From Lepidonotus clava (taxonomy: Eukaryota > Annelida > Polychaeta > Phyllodocida > Polynoidae): 64,000 bases of DNA. The translations under genes and the position numbers were made by a program. The stretch spans positions 29,143,075 to 29,207,074 of the forward strand of contig OW387145.1 of NCBI GenBank assembly GCA_936440205.1. Reading direction: 5' to 3'. The notes under the pieces are model-generated. The model was not told the origin of the DNA. It did not search any database and worked only from the letters and a program-made list of their open reading frames with translations. Below, piece by piece: positions 45,401-60,400 of this stretch (its first letter is position 1; each line of letters starts with the position of its first letter).

Positions 45401-48400
45401 TAGGGTATTTATTGTAACCACGTGTTTGAAACGCCCTTCGTGGCCGCCTGTATTAATACTTTTCAAAATTACAGGTATAGGTAACACGTTTAATGAGTCA
45501 AATGGTCTGTGCAGTGTATTGCAAGCTTAGCCTATGTGCACCATTTCGCATACACGATGTACGCGAGGGTGTACACAATGTATTGTGTGCCACTTTGGTA
45601 GCAGACATATATTTGCATATTCAAGTGCCCTACCTTGTTAGGACTGCGCATTGCAAGGCGCTTTTTATAACCCATTAAATGGGGTATGCTAGTGTAGCAC
45701 GTGTGAAATATTCCAATCTGACTATGAAACATCGACATATTTCTTTAGTTTGGCTTAGAGGTTGCAGTGGACTCAATACAACTCGAATTGAGATTTTTCA
45801 AAGTCATCACCTTGAACAGTAATTTTTGAAAATTGATTGCTTCCATCTTATATACTTATAGACTAATTCAAGATAATTTCAAATGTTCTTACTGGTCATC
45901 CCATTAAAAAAAGATGAACCCCAACTTATATCCTCACCTAAAGCATAGGTATTCTTTGGGTTAGATACTCATTGTATATAAACAGTGTTAACTGAGGATC
46001 CAAGCAAATAATGAAAAGAAAAACCACTTCAGCCTGGCCATTTACCGACAGTAGATTTGAGATAGGGACAAATAGAGGTTATCTCGTTATCGCACAGACT
46101 TGCATGGTTAAATCGCACTTCAAACCAAGAAAAGATATACTAATACCTTAGACCCTCTATCCACGAGGTGAATTGTAATCGGCTTGTGCTCACTAAAATC
46201 CTTTGACTAACAAAAACAGCTGAATACTTTGGCCTACTGTGCTCCAGTTGATAAGTTAAGCCGCTTATGTCACAGAATAAGGCTCATATCATACCCGAAA
46301 AAAAAGGTCTCGTTCATGTAGAAAATATCCATGTGATCAGTATTCAATAGCATGCATTATTATGATCAGCCAAAAGAGGATTGCTATTCTTGTTAGTGTC
46401 TCAACCCACATATAAACATTTCACTATGTCTTTTATATTCCTCCATAGGAGGTTAGGCATTGTTGACTTTATAACTTGGAACGAACTGAGCATACCTAAG
46501 AGAGTTTTTTAATATTTGACACTACAACGAAACCTTTTTTTAAGCTTTCTGACTTGACATTGGCTTAGATTACCTAACAAATTAGCTTTTCATAACAAAA
46601 CCGGGATGATGGTTTTCTTTCAAGCTGAAGTTCATCCATGAGATCGAGAAACACAAACTTGCAGGTCTAGGCAGTTTAACTCCTCCTTATTCTCGTAATC
46701 TTAAGTATGAAATTCCAATCACACTACATGGTTCTAGCGCGCATTATTTCTAGCTTTTCCGTCAAAGGATAATAAGCTATGCGTTTCACCAACAATTTTT
46801 GTTTGACCTGGGATCCCGAGAGAGCAGGGTACTGCATATGTAATGGTATGAAGATAATGAACATAAAAGTTGTTGCTCTTGTTCTCGAACTACATATATT
46901 TCATATCTAGATATTATTTTGACATTCAAATCTTATTTCCATGCATATTGATTATTGTTAGCAATGTTTGAAGTGTGCAAAAATGTGCACATTTTCTCAT
47001 AAGAGGATGGTCTCTGAGAGGTGTGAGGTAGGAAAATTGCATTAGAAAGCTTCAACATACGGATCCTGGCTGGGAATTTCGAATCCCATATCAAAATGCA
47101 ACTCATTAAGGGAGACTTTGGTCAAAATTCTGGCTCTTGTTGATAAGTGTCTTTTGGTTTGTTTAAGGCGTCGTGGGATTGGATCTCACTAGTTTGACAA
47201 ACATTGCATAGGGAGATTACGGGCAGAATTACATACTTATCACGCAACCCGTGTGTACTATCAGGAGTACGTGTAATTCTGTGATACCGCTACCGTCAAC
47301 ACATTTGTAGTATTCTGCACTTCGGTTAATGAAGCTGATAGCGATCCTCATTCAGATAGGGAGGAAAATGGTGGCAATATACATTTATTATTACATCAGC
47401 ATTGATGAGATATAGCCCGTCCATGATCCTGAATAGTGTTGTTTTTGAGGACATCTGGACCTAATCAGATTTACTATATCTCCAGATCACTGTCAATGTT
47501 GGTAATACTCTGATATCTTATCTGCTAGTTCATCATAGCTTGCCGCTCGTTGCCAAAGGATATAACAAATCAATAACATCAACACTTATAATTACGTACT
47601 TCTATGTTTGATCCTGTATTGAAATCATGCAGTCCCATGAAATTAAGCTTAAAGTTTTTGCGCCCGCCGGATGCACAATTCCTGAAGATGTGCGTCCGAA
47701 TTCTGGTCGGTACACTCTCCAGATATGAAGCAGTGATAAAACCTTTTATTAAAAGACATGAAAAGTGTGCACTTCACAGGTGCAAACCTTGAAAATCGTG
47801 CACCAGGCCGTGAAAATATACGCGCCGGGTGCAGGTCGCAGCTTAATTTCAGACACTGAAATGTATTTTTATAAGTGCAGAGATGCCATTTTTCCTACTT
47901 TTGTAGGATTTCCTACTTTTTAGTGACTTTGGAGCACACAATCAATTTTTCCTACATTACTTTAAAATCTCTTCAGGATATTCTTGTTTTAGTTTTGAGC
48001 TATTTAAATACAAATTCAGTGTTAGGGCTCTAAAGGTTATTTCCCTCCTCCTGCGTAGGGAAAAAAAGTAGGAAAAGCGTTTCCTACTTTTCCTACTTTT
48101 TCATCAGTAGGGAGTGGCAACTCTGTAAGTGACCCACAAGTCACTGTACTGCTTTACGTTTGATTAATAAAATACAAAAGAAAAAAATACAAAAAATATA
48201 AGTAACAGATTAATGACTTCGTGCTTTTCGTCGGTGACACCTGACATTTTAATTCTTTATGTCAGCGGCAATTGCATCTGGCTACTTCAAAACCTCACTG
48301 ATCCTCTTTCGCCTATTGAATTGAGGCTACTTCCGGGCGTTTAGTCATGTAAAAAAAACACAATTTATAATACAAATAATCATTGAAATGGGAACAATTC

Positions 48401-51400
48401 GACATTCAGGTATTGAGTAGGTAATCTTACTTGTGAAATCAGAGAGTTGGGTACATGCGAGTATAATGCATATGGAACAGAACCTCTCAGCAGATAACAA
48501 GATCAGGCCTATAGGAGCTTTAAACCCATTTCCTTATCCAGGGAAATCATTTACATGAAGAATTTTTGTTTATGTCATTGTTTGTTTAGGAATTTCATAC
48601 CTGCTGTTATGATCAAAACCACTGATCTGTGACTTTGGAAAAGTAAATTCTGTTGTATAATTTCTTTGAAGCATTAGCACTAGCCACTGATCAAGGCTAT
48701 CTAGGAAAAGTCGCCAACAGATTTTATCCAACATGTCAAGCATTAGTCAAAACGGATCAACAGATTTCAAATAAGGATGAACGATGTCATTTATCTCGAT
48801 TGAGATTTTGGTAAAATGATATGACTCAATGTTTAACATCTAAAGAGCCCAATCATGTTATATAATGGTGATAATCTCTACGTGGGTGTCCACTCGAATC
48901 CGGTCGTAGCCGCCTATTATTTAAATCAAAGGAAAGCTTTTTAATTCTATATTCAATCAAATGCAATACAAACAACAGTATTACTTTAAAGGGTTACAAT
49001 CATGATATATATATTCAAGTAGCGGGCTTATTCACGTTAGGTCCTTTTTTCTTTTTCTTCTTTTTTAAAGCAATCTTTGTAGAAACCAGGGGTTTTCCTT
49101 AACATTTTTGTTCACTAGTCCACCGGGCTAGTGATCCTGTGTTTGAACTGGCCCGGATCAGAGTTCCACTAGTCTATACACTAAATTATTACAGTAATTT
49201 CAAAGTTTTCACTGGCCCATCGGGCTAGTTGCTCACTTGTTTCACTAGCCCGACCAAAGTTTTACTAGTACCCGGTACTAGTAACTCAATGCCAAGGTAA
49301 AACCCTGGAAACCTAAGTAACATTGGGAGTACCGTTGCCTGCTCAAACCAAAACGTCATACTTAGAGGTCAGATCCATAAAGCTGACTACCAGCTTCCCT
49401 TGCCTTCTACCCACATTTTGAAAGGTGGTAACACTTGCTCTTTAATTTACTGAAACAGAATCATGAGCCTGTTTTATTTTGTTCCACTAGTGTCGCCTAG
49501 GTCAGAGGGGTGCCAGGTTATGTAGTCTTAAGTTTCTGTTTGCCTTAGTGTTGGCTGGTCGTCAAAGAGGTCTGAAATACCGCTCGCCACCACACCGTCA
49601 GGCACCCGCCGGCCTAATCCTCATCAGCCGGCAGCAATATATACCGCCCAAATCCCACTTCTGATTAGATTTCCTGCCAAGAGTAACGCACCAGGCTTTG
49701 CTTCCATTAGTGGCACGATGGTCCCTGGAAAGGATTTCCCAAATGGCATCTTTCTTTAGGAATAGAAATAAAAAGCATTTTTGTCTTGGGGAGAATGGTG
49801 GTCTGCTAGAGTGGCACCTGTCTGGGGTTGGGGGGTTACCAAACACACTGCCAGGTTCCCGTGAAAAGGCTGAGTAAATAGGTCGATGTCGCCCGACCAC
49901 AGGACAACAGGTGTATATTGTTGACCTATGGTGAAAGCATGGGCAATTAATTAAAGATTACAGAGAAGCCATTCTGCATGAAGCCAGATGTACAATAATA
50001 CCAACATAAAATCCACTAAGAAAGTATTGCATAATCACTGATTAGCAGTTTAAGCATGTGATTCTAGCTTTTTCTTTGAATCTCCTATTTGCGTGAAATC
50101 TTCCTAGACTAACAGGATGAAATGAATACATTATTGATTCAGGCTTGACCTCTCCTTTGTTTCCAAGAGTTCCATATTGAATGAACAGTCCTATTTACTG
50201 AGTTCTCTTGTATGAGCAAATGTACTTCTATTCGTTGATAGTGTAAATGTAAACCACAAGAATCATCATATACAGACATGTAACTGAACAAATTGGGGAA
50301 AATAAGTTGATGATTTTGATAAAATCAGTGGAGTCGTCATTAGCCATAGAGGTAGCTATATTAGCAGATTAGCCGATCTGTCCCTCAGAGAGCGCCTGGA
50401 GTAAACTAAATAGTATTACATCACATGTACATGCCTCCCCCGTACACACTGCACACTTGTGGTTGATCTGAATTCACCAGTGGCCTCATTCTTTACGCCT
50501 TTTTTTCTCTCAATAATTTTCTGTTTAAAATAATTTGGCGCTTGGATCAGCTGGTCCAGCGAGGTCGCTATGCCAGTGGGAATATTAACTTGCTTCATGG
50601 AAAGTCAGGCAGACCACTGATAAGAACAATTTATATTATCAATAAGGTTTCAGAGTCAACCATCAAGACCGCCTGGTTTCGGGCATGAACTAATACTGCG
50701 CTGGGCGGCAAACAGCGAGTCCAAAAACATCTAGTTTGCCATTCATTAGCCAATATGCTATCTCTACACCATGAATAACAGCATGTCAGAAAAAATGACA
50801 TACGTCAATCGCACACTCCTCATTGAGTTAGATGACGTATTTCCAGAAAGAAAGAAATGGCTTTAAACATCGTGAATCAAGGCTCGACATGAAGAATTGC
50901 CCGCCTGTCCTGGGCAGGTAAAACTTGAGTTGAGGCAGGTAAAATGCTGTCAACTGTTAAACAACTGTCAATCATAGGAGGGCAGGTGAATTTTAGGGTT
51001 AGGCAGGTAAAAGACTTAAACTTTACGTACACTTGCCCGACGGGCAGCAAAATAAAAAAAAAACCTAACGTTGAGCCATAGTAAATGTTCCGTTGGCGCA
51101 TTGTTGGTGCAACGTTTAAGGATTTTGTTTTCTAATGTGGCCAGGGGGCATGGGGGGATCCTAAATTTTCACTGAAAATGCGTTCATCTATTCTTCCAAC
51201 ATGATTGTTTCATCTCTGTAAATACTCAGAAAATAAATACTGTATCTATTCTTCACGGCCGTAACTGATTCTTAATCATGTTTTCAGGACCCGCGATTCA
51301 ACAAAGAAGTAGACAAGAAGACTGGGTACCGCACGAAAAGCATCCTGTGCATGCCTATCCTTGACTACGATGGGCAGGTTCTCGGCATTGCCCAGATCAT

Positions 51401-54400
51401 GAACAAGACTGATGAGTCTGACGAGTTCACTTCTGAAGATGAAAAGGTATTTCTTTGAACTTGGTTAAATGACATAATAAGTTTTAAATTATTTTTGAGC
51501 TCAGATAAATTTACATTGTACTGTTTAACCCAAAACCATTATGTATACTTATAAAGTTCCACTCGTAATATCAACAACAAAAAGAAGTCAGTATTAAGTT
51601 TTTCTCTGGTTTTTAGTTTCAGTTAAGATAGAAAAGTAGTTCAAACCTCTATTCAACCATTTACAATACAGGTGTTCCGGAACTATCTCAGCTTCTGTGG
51701 AATCGGATTGGCAAATGCTCAACTCTTCGAAATGTCGGTGCTGGAGTACAAACGCAATAGGGTAAGGGAAGTTTATTATTGAATGAACGCAAATCTAGAG
51801 CTGTTTCACACACACAATATTTGTACACGGAGTTGGTAAACTCTGGGAGTTTGAGTGCATGTTAAGTAATATGTTCACTCATTGGGCTTTAAACAATCTG
51901 GGAATCGTATATATGGGTATAGAATAAGAAAGAAATCACCAAGGGCTGATAATTCATACAATTCCAGAACATATCATTAAGCAGGAAGTATAAGCTACTT
52001 TTACAATATTTGAATAATTTTGATAACTGTTTTAGTCATAGCCACGTCCTTCTGAACCCTTTTGTCATACAACTGATTTCAAAGTTGACCATCTAACCAC
52101 TTGTGTAGTTTTATTATTGTTTCTCAAATGATTCTCAAATGATTCAAAGAACCTTCACAGAAAAAACCCACCAATTTACAAGGGTTGCAGAAATAATTAG
52201 GGCATTTTAATAGGGCATTTTCATCTGGTATAATTATTGGCTCGTTCACTTATCAATTGATGGATGCAATAATCAATGTGGGCAAAGATACCTTCATAAC
52301 TAGCTCAGTGCGGCAATTCAATCGGTGTGTGATGATGCTGCATCCCGTAAGGAGCTAGATGGGAAAATTCGGCAGTCCTTTCTGTTGTCTAAATCCTAAC
52401 CTTTTCTATTGTCTTTTCACATATGGTCATCATTTGTTACAACATAAAACTATGCTGTAGTGTCATTGTCCTACACTCATCCTTACTAGAGAAATTTCAG
52501 TATCACAAGTACATGTACTTCTTGAGTTGGTAAGAAAATAGAATTATAACGAACTCATTTGAGGAAGAGCAAAACTTCATAATGTATATGTCTTTGTACA
52601 TACATATTTCTTTTTGCACATGAAGTAGCCCACGATACACCTCAGGTACATTATGGTTGTTTGGTTATTGAACTAATGGAATAAACTTATTCGACATACG
52701 CAGTAACAGAAACCAAGGAACCACATATAATAGAAATGGAGCGAAATAATAGCATGAGAAATCTGAGGCTTAGTTCTGCGGAAACCTAGACAGGTGGAAG
52801 GAATATTTCATGCAAGATCGTTATATGTTATGCGCATGGATATATATACACATAGCTGTTATTCAAGGAATAAATGGGCACACACACTTACTGTCAATAG
52901 AAGGTAGCGACATCGACCCGAGATATTTCTGGCACACGCCACATATCACTTCATCATAGGTAATGGCAATCTATGTTCAGAGATGCAAGTTTTCGTGCCT
53001 CAGGTTCTGCGCTCCACTGTCCCAAATGATGACTTAAATTGCACTAAGCGCAATATTGGAATATGTAATGGTCCGAATTAGATAATATGATCAGATGTTG
53101 ACAAGTTTCATTGATATAAACCCACTCTATTGTAAAAAAAAAAAAATATAGACGGGCAGTTAAAAAGTGTTGTGGCTGCATGTAACACCACCTCTGAAAC
53201 TTTCTCTCTTTGTAAACCCCTTTTCAATATGAAATTATATAATAATGATTAACAAATTGGATTTACTCAACTGTCTTGAAACAATAACACTAACAGCCCG
53301 TGTATTTTGATAATAGTTCCGACAAGAGATAGTCAGGTGTGAAAAGCCCGGGTTCAGATACACCCGCGCCAGGTGTACACACCTGTTGTCTCGTCATTGA
53401 TTCTCGCTCTATCCATTCCCCATCACCAGGCCCTATGTTTGCCCAACGTCTACATTCAGGATTTTCTGAAAGCCTCATTAGCTGGGCTGAAATTATGCGG
53501 TAGTGTTTAATTAGTCACAGTCAATAAAGCCTTGCTCCGAGACCAGACTGTAATGTATGGAAATATAGAGCTAAGGAGCGGAGCAGGCGTTTGCACATCG
53601 ATCTCGGCCCCGACCCTAGGTTGACAGACACAGTGGAGTGACTGCTCTTGGACTTGCTAATTTTGACCTGACGTTGATCCTGCAGTATGTGACAGGGATC
53701 CATAGGTAAACAAAGGCCCAGCCAGACACCAACTAATTGGCAGCATTATAGATTAACTCGCCAGTATTTGCGGAGGTGCCATGTTTGTATGTGTATTTGT
53801 TTCCCACCACGAACCTTTTACCTGCGAGGTTTTGACATGTACTTTAGTAGAATTGGTAATTTGTATTAATTTTCTGTCCCCTAGCAATTTGGTCTGAATC
53901 TATTTTCGGCAGGTAACAGCCTTGATATGACCCATATTTTCAGGGTCGTAACACTCTCTTCTGTTGTTGAAAGAACTGTGCTTTCTTTTCATAATTTGGT
54001 TACTCTTGGAATTTGGTTAGAAAAATTATTTAATGTATTTTTCCTGTACTTTCGAATTCTTTAAGAATAATCTGTATTGTTTTTTAACACGAACAACTTT
54101 TTCCTGGTTTGAGGTTCTTTGAAACACTAGTAATTTATGCACACTAAGTAAAATATTCATTAAAGCCCTCTGATATGGCCAGATTGTAAAGTTTAAGTAA
54201 AAAAAAAAGTTCAAAAATAAATGAATTAAACATTCGCCTTATACTTGTCCCGCTTATTGGAACACACGCCATAAAAATTGATATAATACATATAGTATAA
54301 TAACTATGGCGATTGGCCCCAGGGGACAAGACATATATCTTTTTATCTGCAAATGCACAGCTTGCAGGTGAATGAGATACAGGTAAGTGGGGCACAGTGT

Positions 54401-57400
54401 CAGGGAAAATTAGGTATCTTGGGACCGGGGCCCACCAACACAGGTAGAATATCTATAATAAAAAAGAAATCTACATGAAACCAAAACCAAAAAAGATATA
54501 AAACACAAAAATAGCCTCATGTGACATACATAACCTGTATTCTGGCGCCTCATTTGGAAAAGCGCACTTATTAAACACTCATTAAAATCAATTTCCTTGT
54601 CTCTCTTCAGCTGCTGCTCAGCTTGGCGCGAAACATCTTTGAAGTGCAAAGCAACTTGGACGACTTGATCCGAAAGATCATTCTGGATGCTCAACACATG
54701 CTGAAGGCTGAACGCTGTGCAGTGTGGCTGGTGGCAGACACAAGTGCTGCCGTAAGCCTTTGTTCTAGTCGTACTATTTTAGGATTTGTATGATAACCCC
54801 CAGCCAACCCCATTTTTACAGGTTTCTTATTGTTACACTCCGTCCTTCTCCCAGATAAATAAGTATCATAAGTATTAGCAATTTCTATCCGAATTTATAG
54901 TAATTTTAGTTATGGGATCAAATTGCAAGTGAATAATCCAAGAATGATTATAATGCAGGTATATCATATCAGTTGTTGGTACCCCTGTCAAATGTGATTA
55001 TAAAAACCGAACATAATTGGTATCTGCAAATGAAATAACAGAGAAATTAATTACATTAGTGCTTGTAATTCATTTCTCTGTTATAATAATGTATTTGAGT
55101 GTTAATATTCAGTGAGGGCAGACATTATGGAGATGAACTTGTCTCAGCTTATTTGTCTCAGCAATATGCATGTGTTTATAATTAGATTTTGTCGACGTAT
55201 AGCAGTAGTAATTGCAAGCATTCTGTTAAGTGTTGTACCAAGGAAGTACAGAAATACATGTCTGGAAGTGTCCCGATGGTACCCATGCCATGTGTTCTGT
55301 ATCAATAATACAACAGGCCTTCACCTGTAATCTGGTTCTGGCCACCTGCTGCTTCCCACCAACTGCCCTGGTCGTCTACGGACCAACAGGCTGCAGGTAA
55401 CATGGGTACAATGGTGGAGATCAAAGAGGTGCCGCCCAGTTTATGCCTTGTATCAACACATGCTTAGTAAAGAAAACCAACGTATTTATTCAATGATGCT
55501 ATAGTATAATTATATTATGAGGAAATGAACGGCGACTGATGAAATAAGCTAACTGATTCTCACAGATTCAACGAGTGTGTTAGACATTGCTATATAGAAA
55601 ATATTCTGTTAGTAGTACGGAATCACAAGTAAGTAATATACATGAATTGCATACTATAACAGATAGTTGTAGCTTTAGGTAGGTTATTTGTCACTAGATG
55701 GCAGCTTTGGAAGCCTTATTTGAGTGTGATGAAATGCCCAAAGCACATTTTTGTAAAAACTTTTAGTGGATTCATTGTTTTGTCTGATTAGGTATAAGTC
55801 TATTGAACCATAGTGTCTTGTAAGGATACAAGACAAAGGTGTGCGTGCACTACTTTGTAATGCAGATGAAGAGATGTCGTGTTGTGGCCTTGCTATCTTG
55901 TCACATGCACGGTAAATTAGGATCGCCATTAAAAGAAGAGTTAAGATTTAGGAGATGAAAAGAGTTTGGCTAATACGTCTTTCAACCCATGGCCTTAAAT
56001 TAATTTTAAATTGGTCTTGGTATAAACACGTGATAATGGTTCACCTACCAGGGGGGAATTGACCGTTTCGTCGTAATGGATTTAAAGGTGCAATTATGAC
56101 AGTCTTCAAAGTGAAATGTTTCATTGCAGCCAGGGCATATTGAGCACGCCCTGATTTACTCAATAGAGGACGACTACGTTAGACGTCAGTTACTTTTAAG
56201 ACAGGTAAAACGAGCAAAGCAGTGTGGTTTGTGTCTATCCTCAAAAAAACATTTCCTATCTTGAGAAACTAACACACACTAAGCCATAGAGATGGTTTCT
56301 GAATTACTTATACAAGGATAGGATGACTCTTTTCCTACCAAAGCTTCTCCTAACTTTTTGTATGAAAAAAAGTGGTTTTATGCTAATACCTGCAATAGAA
56401 TTACGACTTTCCACTGGTTTCTCCTGTGTATATAGAGATTCATTGGCTTGATTAAGGAGACCTTCAACAGGTGAGCTGGACGTCAGCTGTCACTTGTTAG
56501 CGGTGTTACTTTCCTGATTTGGTTTTTTGTGCTCGTGGCTACAGGTGCGCGGGCCTCCTGGTTGTGTTATCTTACCCATTGTATGAAGCCTGACCTTAGG
56601 CGCTCTCAGTATGCGTTTTGCTGTCGCAACTTGTCTTGCTTACCTGCAGTTTTGACCAAGTTAATTAGAGATGCTTATGAGAGATAGGGCGTTCACCCTC
56701 AAAACTAGAATTGCAAGCATTATTCTGGTAAATACGTTTGCCTTCAGTAATAGGTCCTAGCAGCTCTGGTGATAAATGATTGTTTTGATATTCAGGACAG
56801 AATCGGGTAGAGATAACAGAGATAACAAAGGCGTGCAGATCAGATGTTCTTGTATATTTCAACGGCCAATACCAGAAAGTTATTCCCAGAAAATTTAATC
56901 CCGATCAAAGGTTGATTTTCTTTAAGGAAATCCTAGCTTAAACCCCATCTCTTTCATTCGGGACTGACCATCAGGCCTAGAGTTACATACATTAAACATG
57001 CTAAATCCGTGATGTGCTTGACAAGTTGCGGTTTTATAATACAAGCATGCCAGAATTTGTGGATCCAGGGAATGCCGCGGCCCTGAAAGATTAGTCGGAA
57101 GAAATGCAGAAAAGAAATGTTACTTTTTGGGAAGGATTTCTGTTGTATTTTTACGGGAAACCTTTCTTTGTTTTGAAATATAAAACATACATTTCTTCCT
57201 AAAAAATGAGGTTAACAGATGTTTTTGATAAAGTTCCATATTTTCTGCGGAAATTTACGCTCAGTGACTGGCATGCAGGTTATATCGGATAAAATGAAAC
57301 AGTATAATGATGTGAAATAAAGATTAAGGATAGACAACAAGTCATTAAGGACCATTTCGCAATGCTGTAGTAATTTACACCATTCTGCATACTTTGGAGA

Positions 57401-60400
57401 TGATATCAAATTCAAAGGATGTATCTCCGAACTTTTTAAGTTTTTTTTTTTTATGAAATACAGGGAAAAAAATGAAAAAAATTGCCCAAACGTAACAGAT
57501 TTTTACAACTTCTATAATAGATTCTGAGTTCACCTATGGGGTGTTCTGGGATACTGTAGCTAAACTATATATACTTACTATACACATTTAAGGGAGCAGG
57601 ACCCTTCCTACACCATCACTATAAGTAACATCTACTTAAGGCCGCACTGGTTAAACTAACGTTAAGATCTGGTGGTTGCAGATTGAATGCACAGCTGATT
57701 GAATTAAAAAAATGCAAATCACCGACAAGACATGTTATAGCTTATTTTCACAATAAAGGTAAAATTACGCGTTGAATTTATGTTAGATCGATATGGATTT
57801 GGAAAGTATTTCAGATACAATCACTGCATTTGAAATTGTTTTACCGAGTACGCAAATATCAAGATGAACATTTACTTTTAGTATCGCTGAGTGCCATCTA
57901 CGTTGCCATGAAACACTTAACTGTATTTCTCCCGTGACACATTCTCCCAGTTTGCAAAATACTTTGTCCAGGTCTTCTAAAATATTTGGGCTGACTTCCC
58001 CAAAATCGAGAATGATTTTCTCCTGTTTTTCCTGAAATTTAGAGCAAAGTATTATGCAAAGGTAGTTGTATTACTCACTTGCGCGGTTATGATTCTTTTT
58101 CTTTCAGGATGGAGATATATTCGCAAAGCACCAAGCAGCATTGGACAATCTCAGAGGCGTTTCTAAAAAGACGAAACGTGTGCTACAGGTATCTTTATTT
58201 ATAAGAGCACAAACGTGATCTGATGTTTGTCGATACTAATCATGGTTGTGTCAGTTGTTAATGTGTTTTCACTAACTACTCCAGCATTTAGCTAAGGTAC
58301 CTTGACCTATTTTAGCAAGTGGGTTCTCAAAAAGAAATATCACAGTTGGCCGTTTTTCAGTGGCTTTTAGGATGAGGAAAATGCAAAAAATAAGTTCAGA
58401 AACGAACTACTTCTTGGTTGTTTTCAGCTGGTATTTGGATGCAAATGGCGTTGGTGCCTTTCAAATAACATTGTTTTGCCTGATGTCTGTTTGTTCGCAA
58501 TCCTAAAAGAATGCACAACCATTGAGCCACATATTTTTAATGCACATGAGAGTAGGTCACTAACTTCCATGCGGTTTGCTTCTATACATCTAACTATTAA
58601 CTGACTTTGGGGGGTCGGGCTGGCCAACGTCGTTGTGGCGTTGGTACCACTTGTTGGCATTGGCCCTTCATGGGTTTGAGTCCCATGGAGTGCAGCATGC
58701 ATGGGAAAAGGACCTTTGGATGACCCCTGCACGGAATTGTGCTCAGATGGTCCACAGGACCCAAATGGTCCACAGGGCTGCAGTGGAAGAGCATTTGATA
58801 AAGTGAACTCAGCCTGTATAAAAAAAACAATAATGATAATAAAAAAAAACTTCTAAAAATTAGAACTCAATTGCAGTGTTTTTTTACGTAAGAGGGTTTC
58901 AAATGTGTATTACAATATAGCCCCTAAGTTAAGCTGCACCCATTTTAAGTCACACCCTGACCCCCCCCCCCCCCCCCCCGAAATGCCATAGTGTTAAAGG
59001 TTTGGAAAGAGCTTTATTTACTATTTGATGAAAAATGCCTCTTAATACTTCAGAATATTTCTGCGGAATATTACTTTATCCCAAATATCAGAGTTCCGTA
59101 CTAAACCGTTCACATAAGATATCATAAACCACCATTGGATTTAGGGTTATCCCGATACTAAATATTCGATATCCTTACTCTAAGCCAACGACGACCAAAA
59201 TAAGGTGGCAGTAGTGTAACTAACACAATACTACTGCGCTAGATTCCATCTGATTATATCTAAACGTCCAAAAACTAATGAACCAGATATCATTGGTCGG
59301 GGCTGCGTTCTTGAGTGCCAATTTTTAACACTGTTTTGTCTAACATATATTTTTACAGGGTACTTGAGAGCAGTGCATTCTTGAGTGTGTGTTCAGTCTG
59401 CCTCTCTGAGATGACAGCTAAAAATATATCTCTTAATGGCATTGCATTTAAAACCATTCTCAAGTGCACCAGAAATAAGTCTACGTTGGCTGAGAATGGG
59501 CTATTTTGGCTCCAATGTGAAACTCCTCTCAGCCAACAATAAGTGCCTATGAATTTGTACAAAAATGTGAAACTAAAAAGAATGTGCTAAAACATTAGAA
59601 AAAAAGTGCTATAATCTGAAAGCTGAGATGTTATGCTAGAGTTCCTGAGCATGGTCATGCTGGAATGCACACACTTCAATTTTTTTCTGACATTTTATGG
59701 TATTTTACTGATTGTAAAATAAGTGAAATTATACATTAATGAAAAGCCTGAAGAGTAAGCTAATTCTTGATATAGATTATATAATTATAGAAGGGTCTAA
59801 TAGTTTCTGAGAAAATCTGTGAAGTACAAATATGGATAATTTTCCATTGTGCTGAGGGGGGAGACTGTCCCTCATGAAATATCAGCCCTGCAGGTGCCCC
59901 TAACCCTTATTAGGACTAACTTATTATTTGCTCATGAGAACATCTGTATGTAAGTTTGACACTACAAAATAAGTTAGCTGACCCAGCAACGGGGTTGAGT
60001 CAGGAACGCAGCCCCTGCAGGACATTCTTTAGGGAAAAAAAGTGGTTTGCATGAGGTAGCCAAACTAATAAGTGTTTCTTTTAAAATGTACAGGAAAACC
60101 TCTAGCAACAACAACGATTTTGTTGTTCTTGTATCTGTCAATGATTAACACTGTCACATAATGCTTCCTCTTAAAATTCAAATAACTACTTGTTACTAGG
60201 GATAAGGTTGGAACACTTAGTACGCAATATGCGTATTAAAACGGAAATGGTGCATTGTTGATTGGGTGCGTGATTTGCGCATCTTTGATACAGTTTTAGG
60301 GTATTTTTTATTCACTGAAAAGTGGGATTTGTTCCCATATTTCTGGATCAATTCTCAAAATTAAGCAAAAACTTGAATAAAACTCCCATTTCTTTGTGTT

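Larger units (their letters stand above)
40012..51287 (+). other. Intron 1 of the phosphodiesterase gene, repeat-rich
   Basis: GT-AG bounded. It holds the small elements listed separately (40275-48125), word clusters at 40465-40655, 42560-43190, 49110-49290 and 50890-51055, and otherwise AT-rich sequence. 43400-47870 and 48130-49100 show nothing recognisable. No open frame in it looks like a gene. Confidence 0.6.

Noticed and set aside
58424-58830. Minus-strand frames of 77 and 102 codons
   Set aside because: They are antisense to the probable SINE, have no domain, and lie inside a phosphodiesterase intron.
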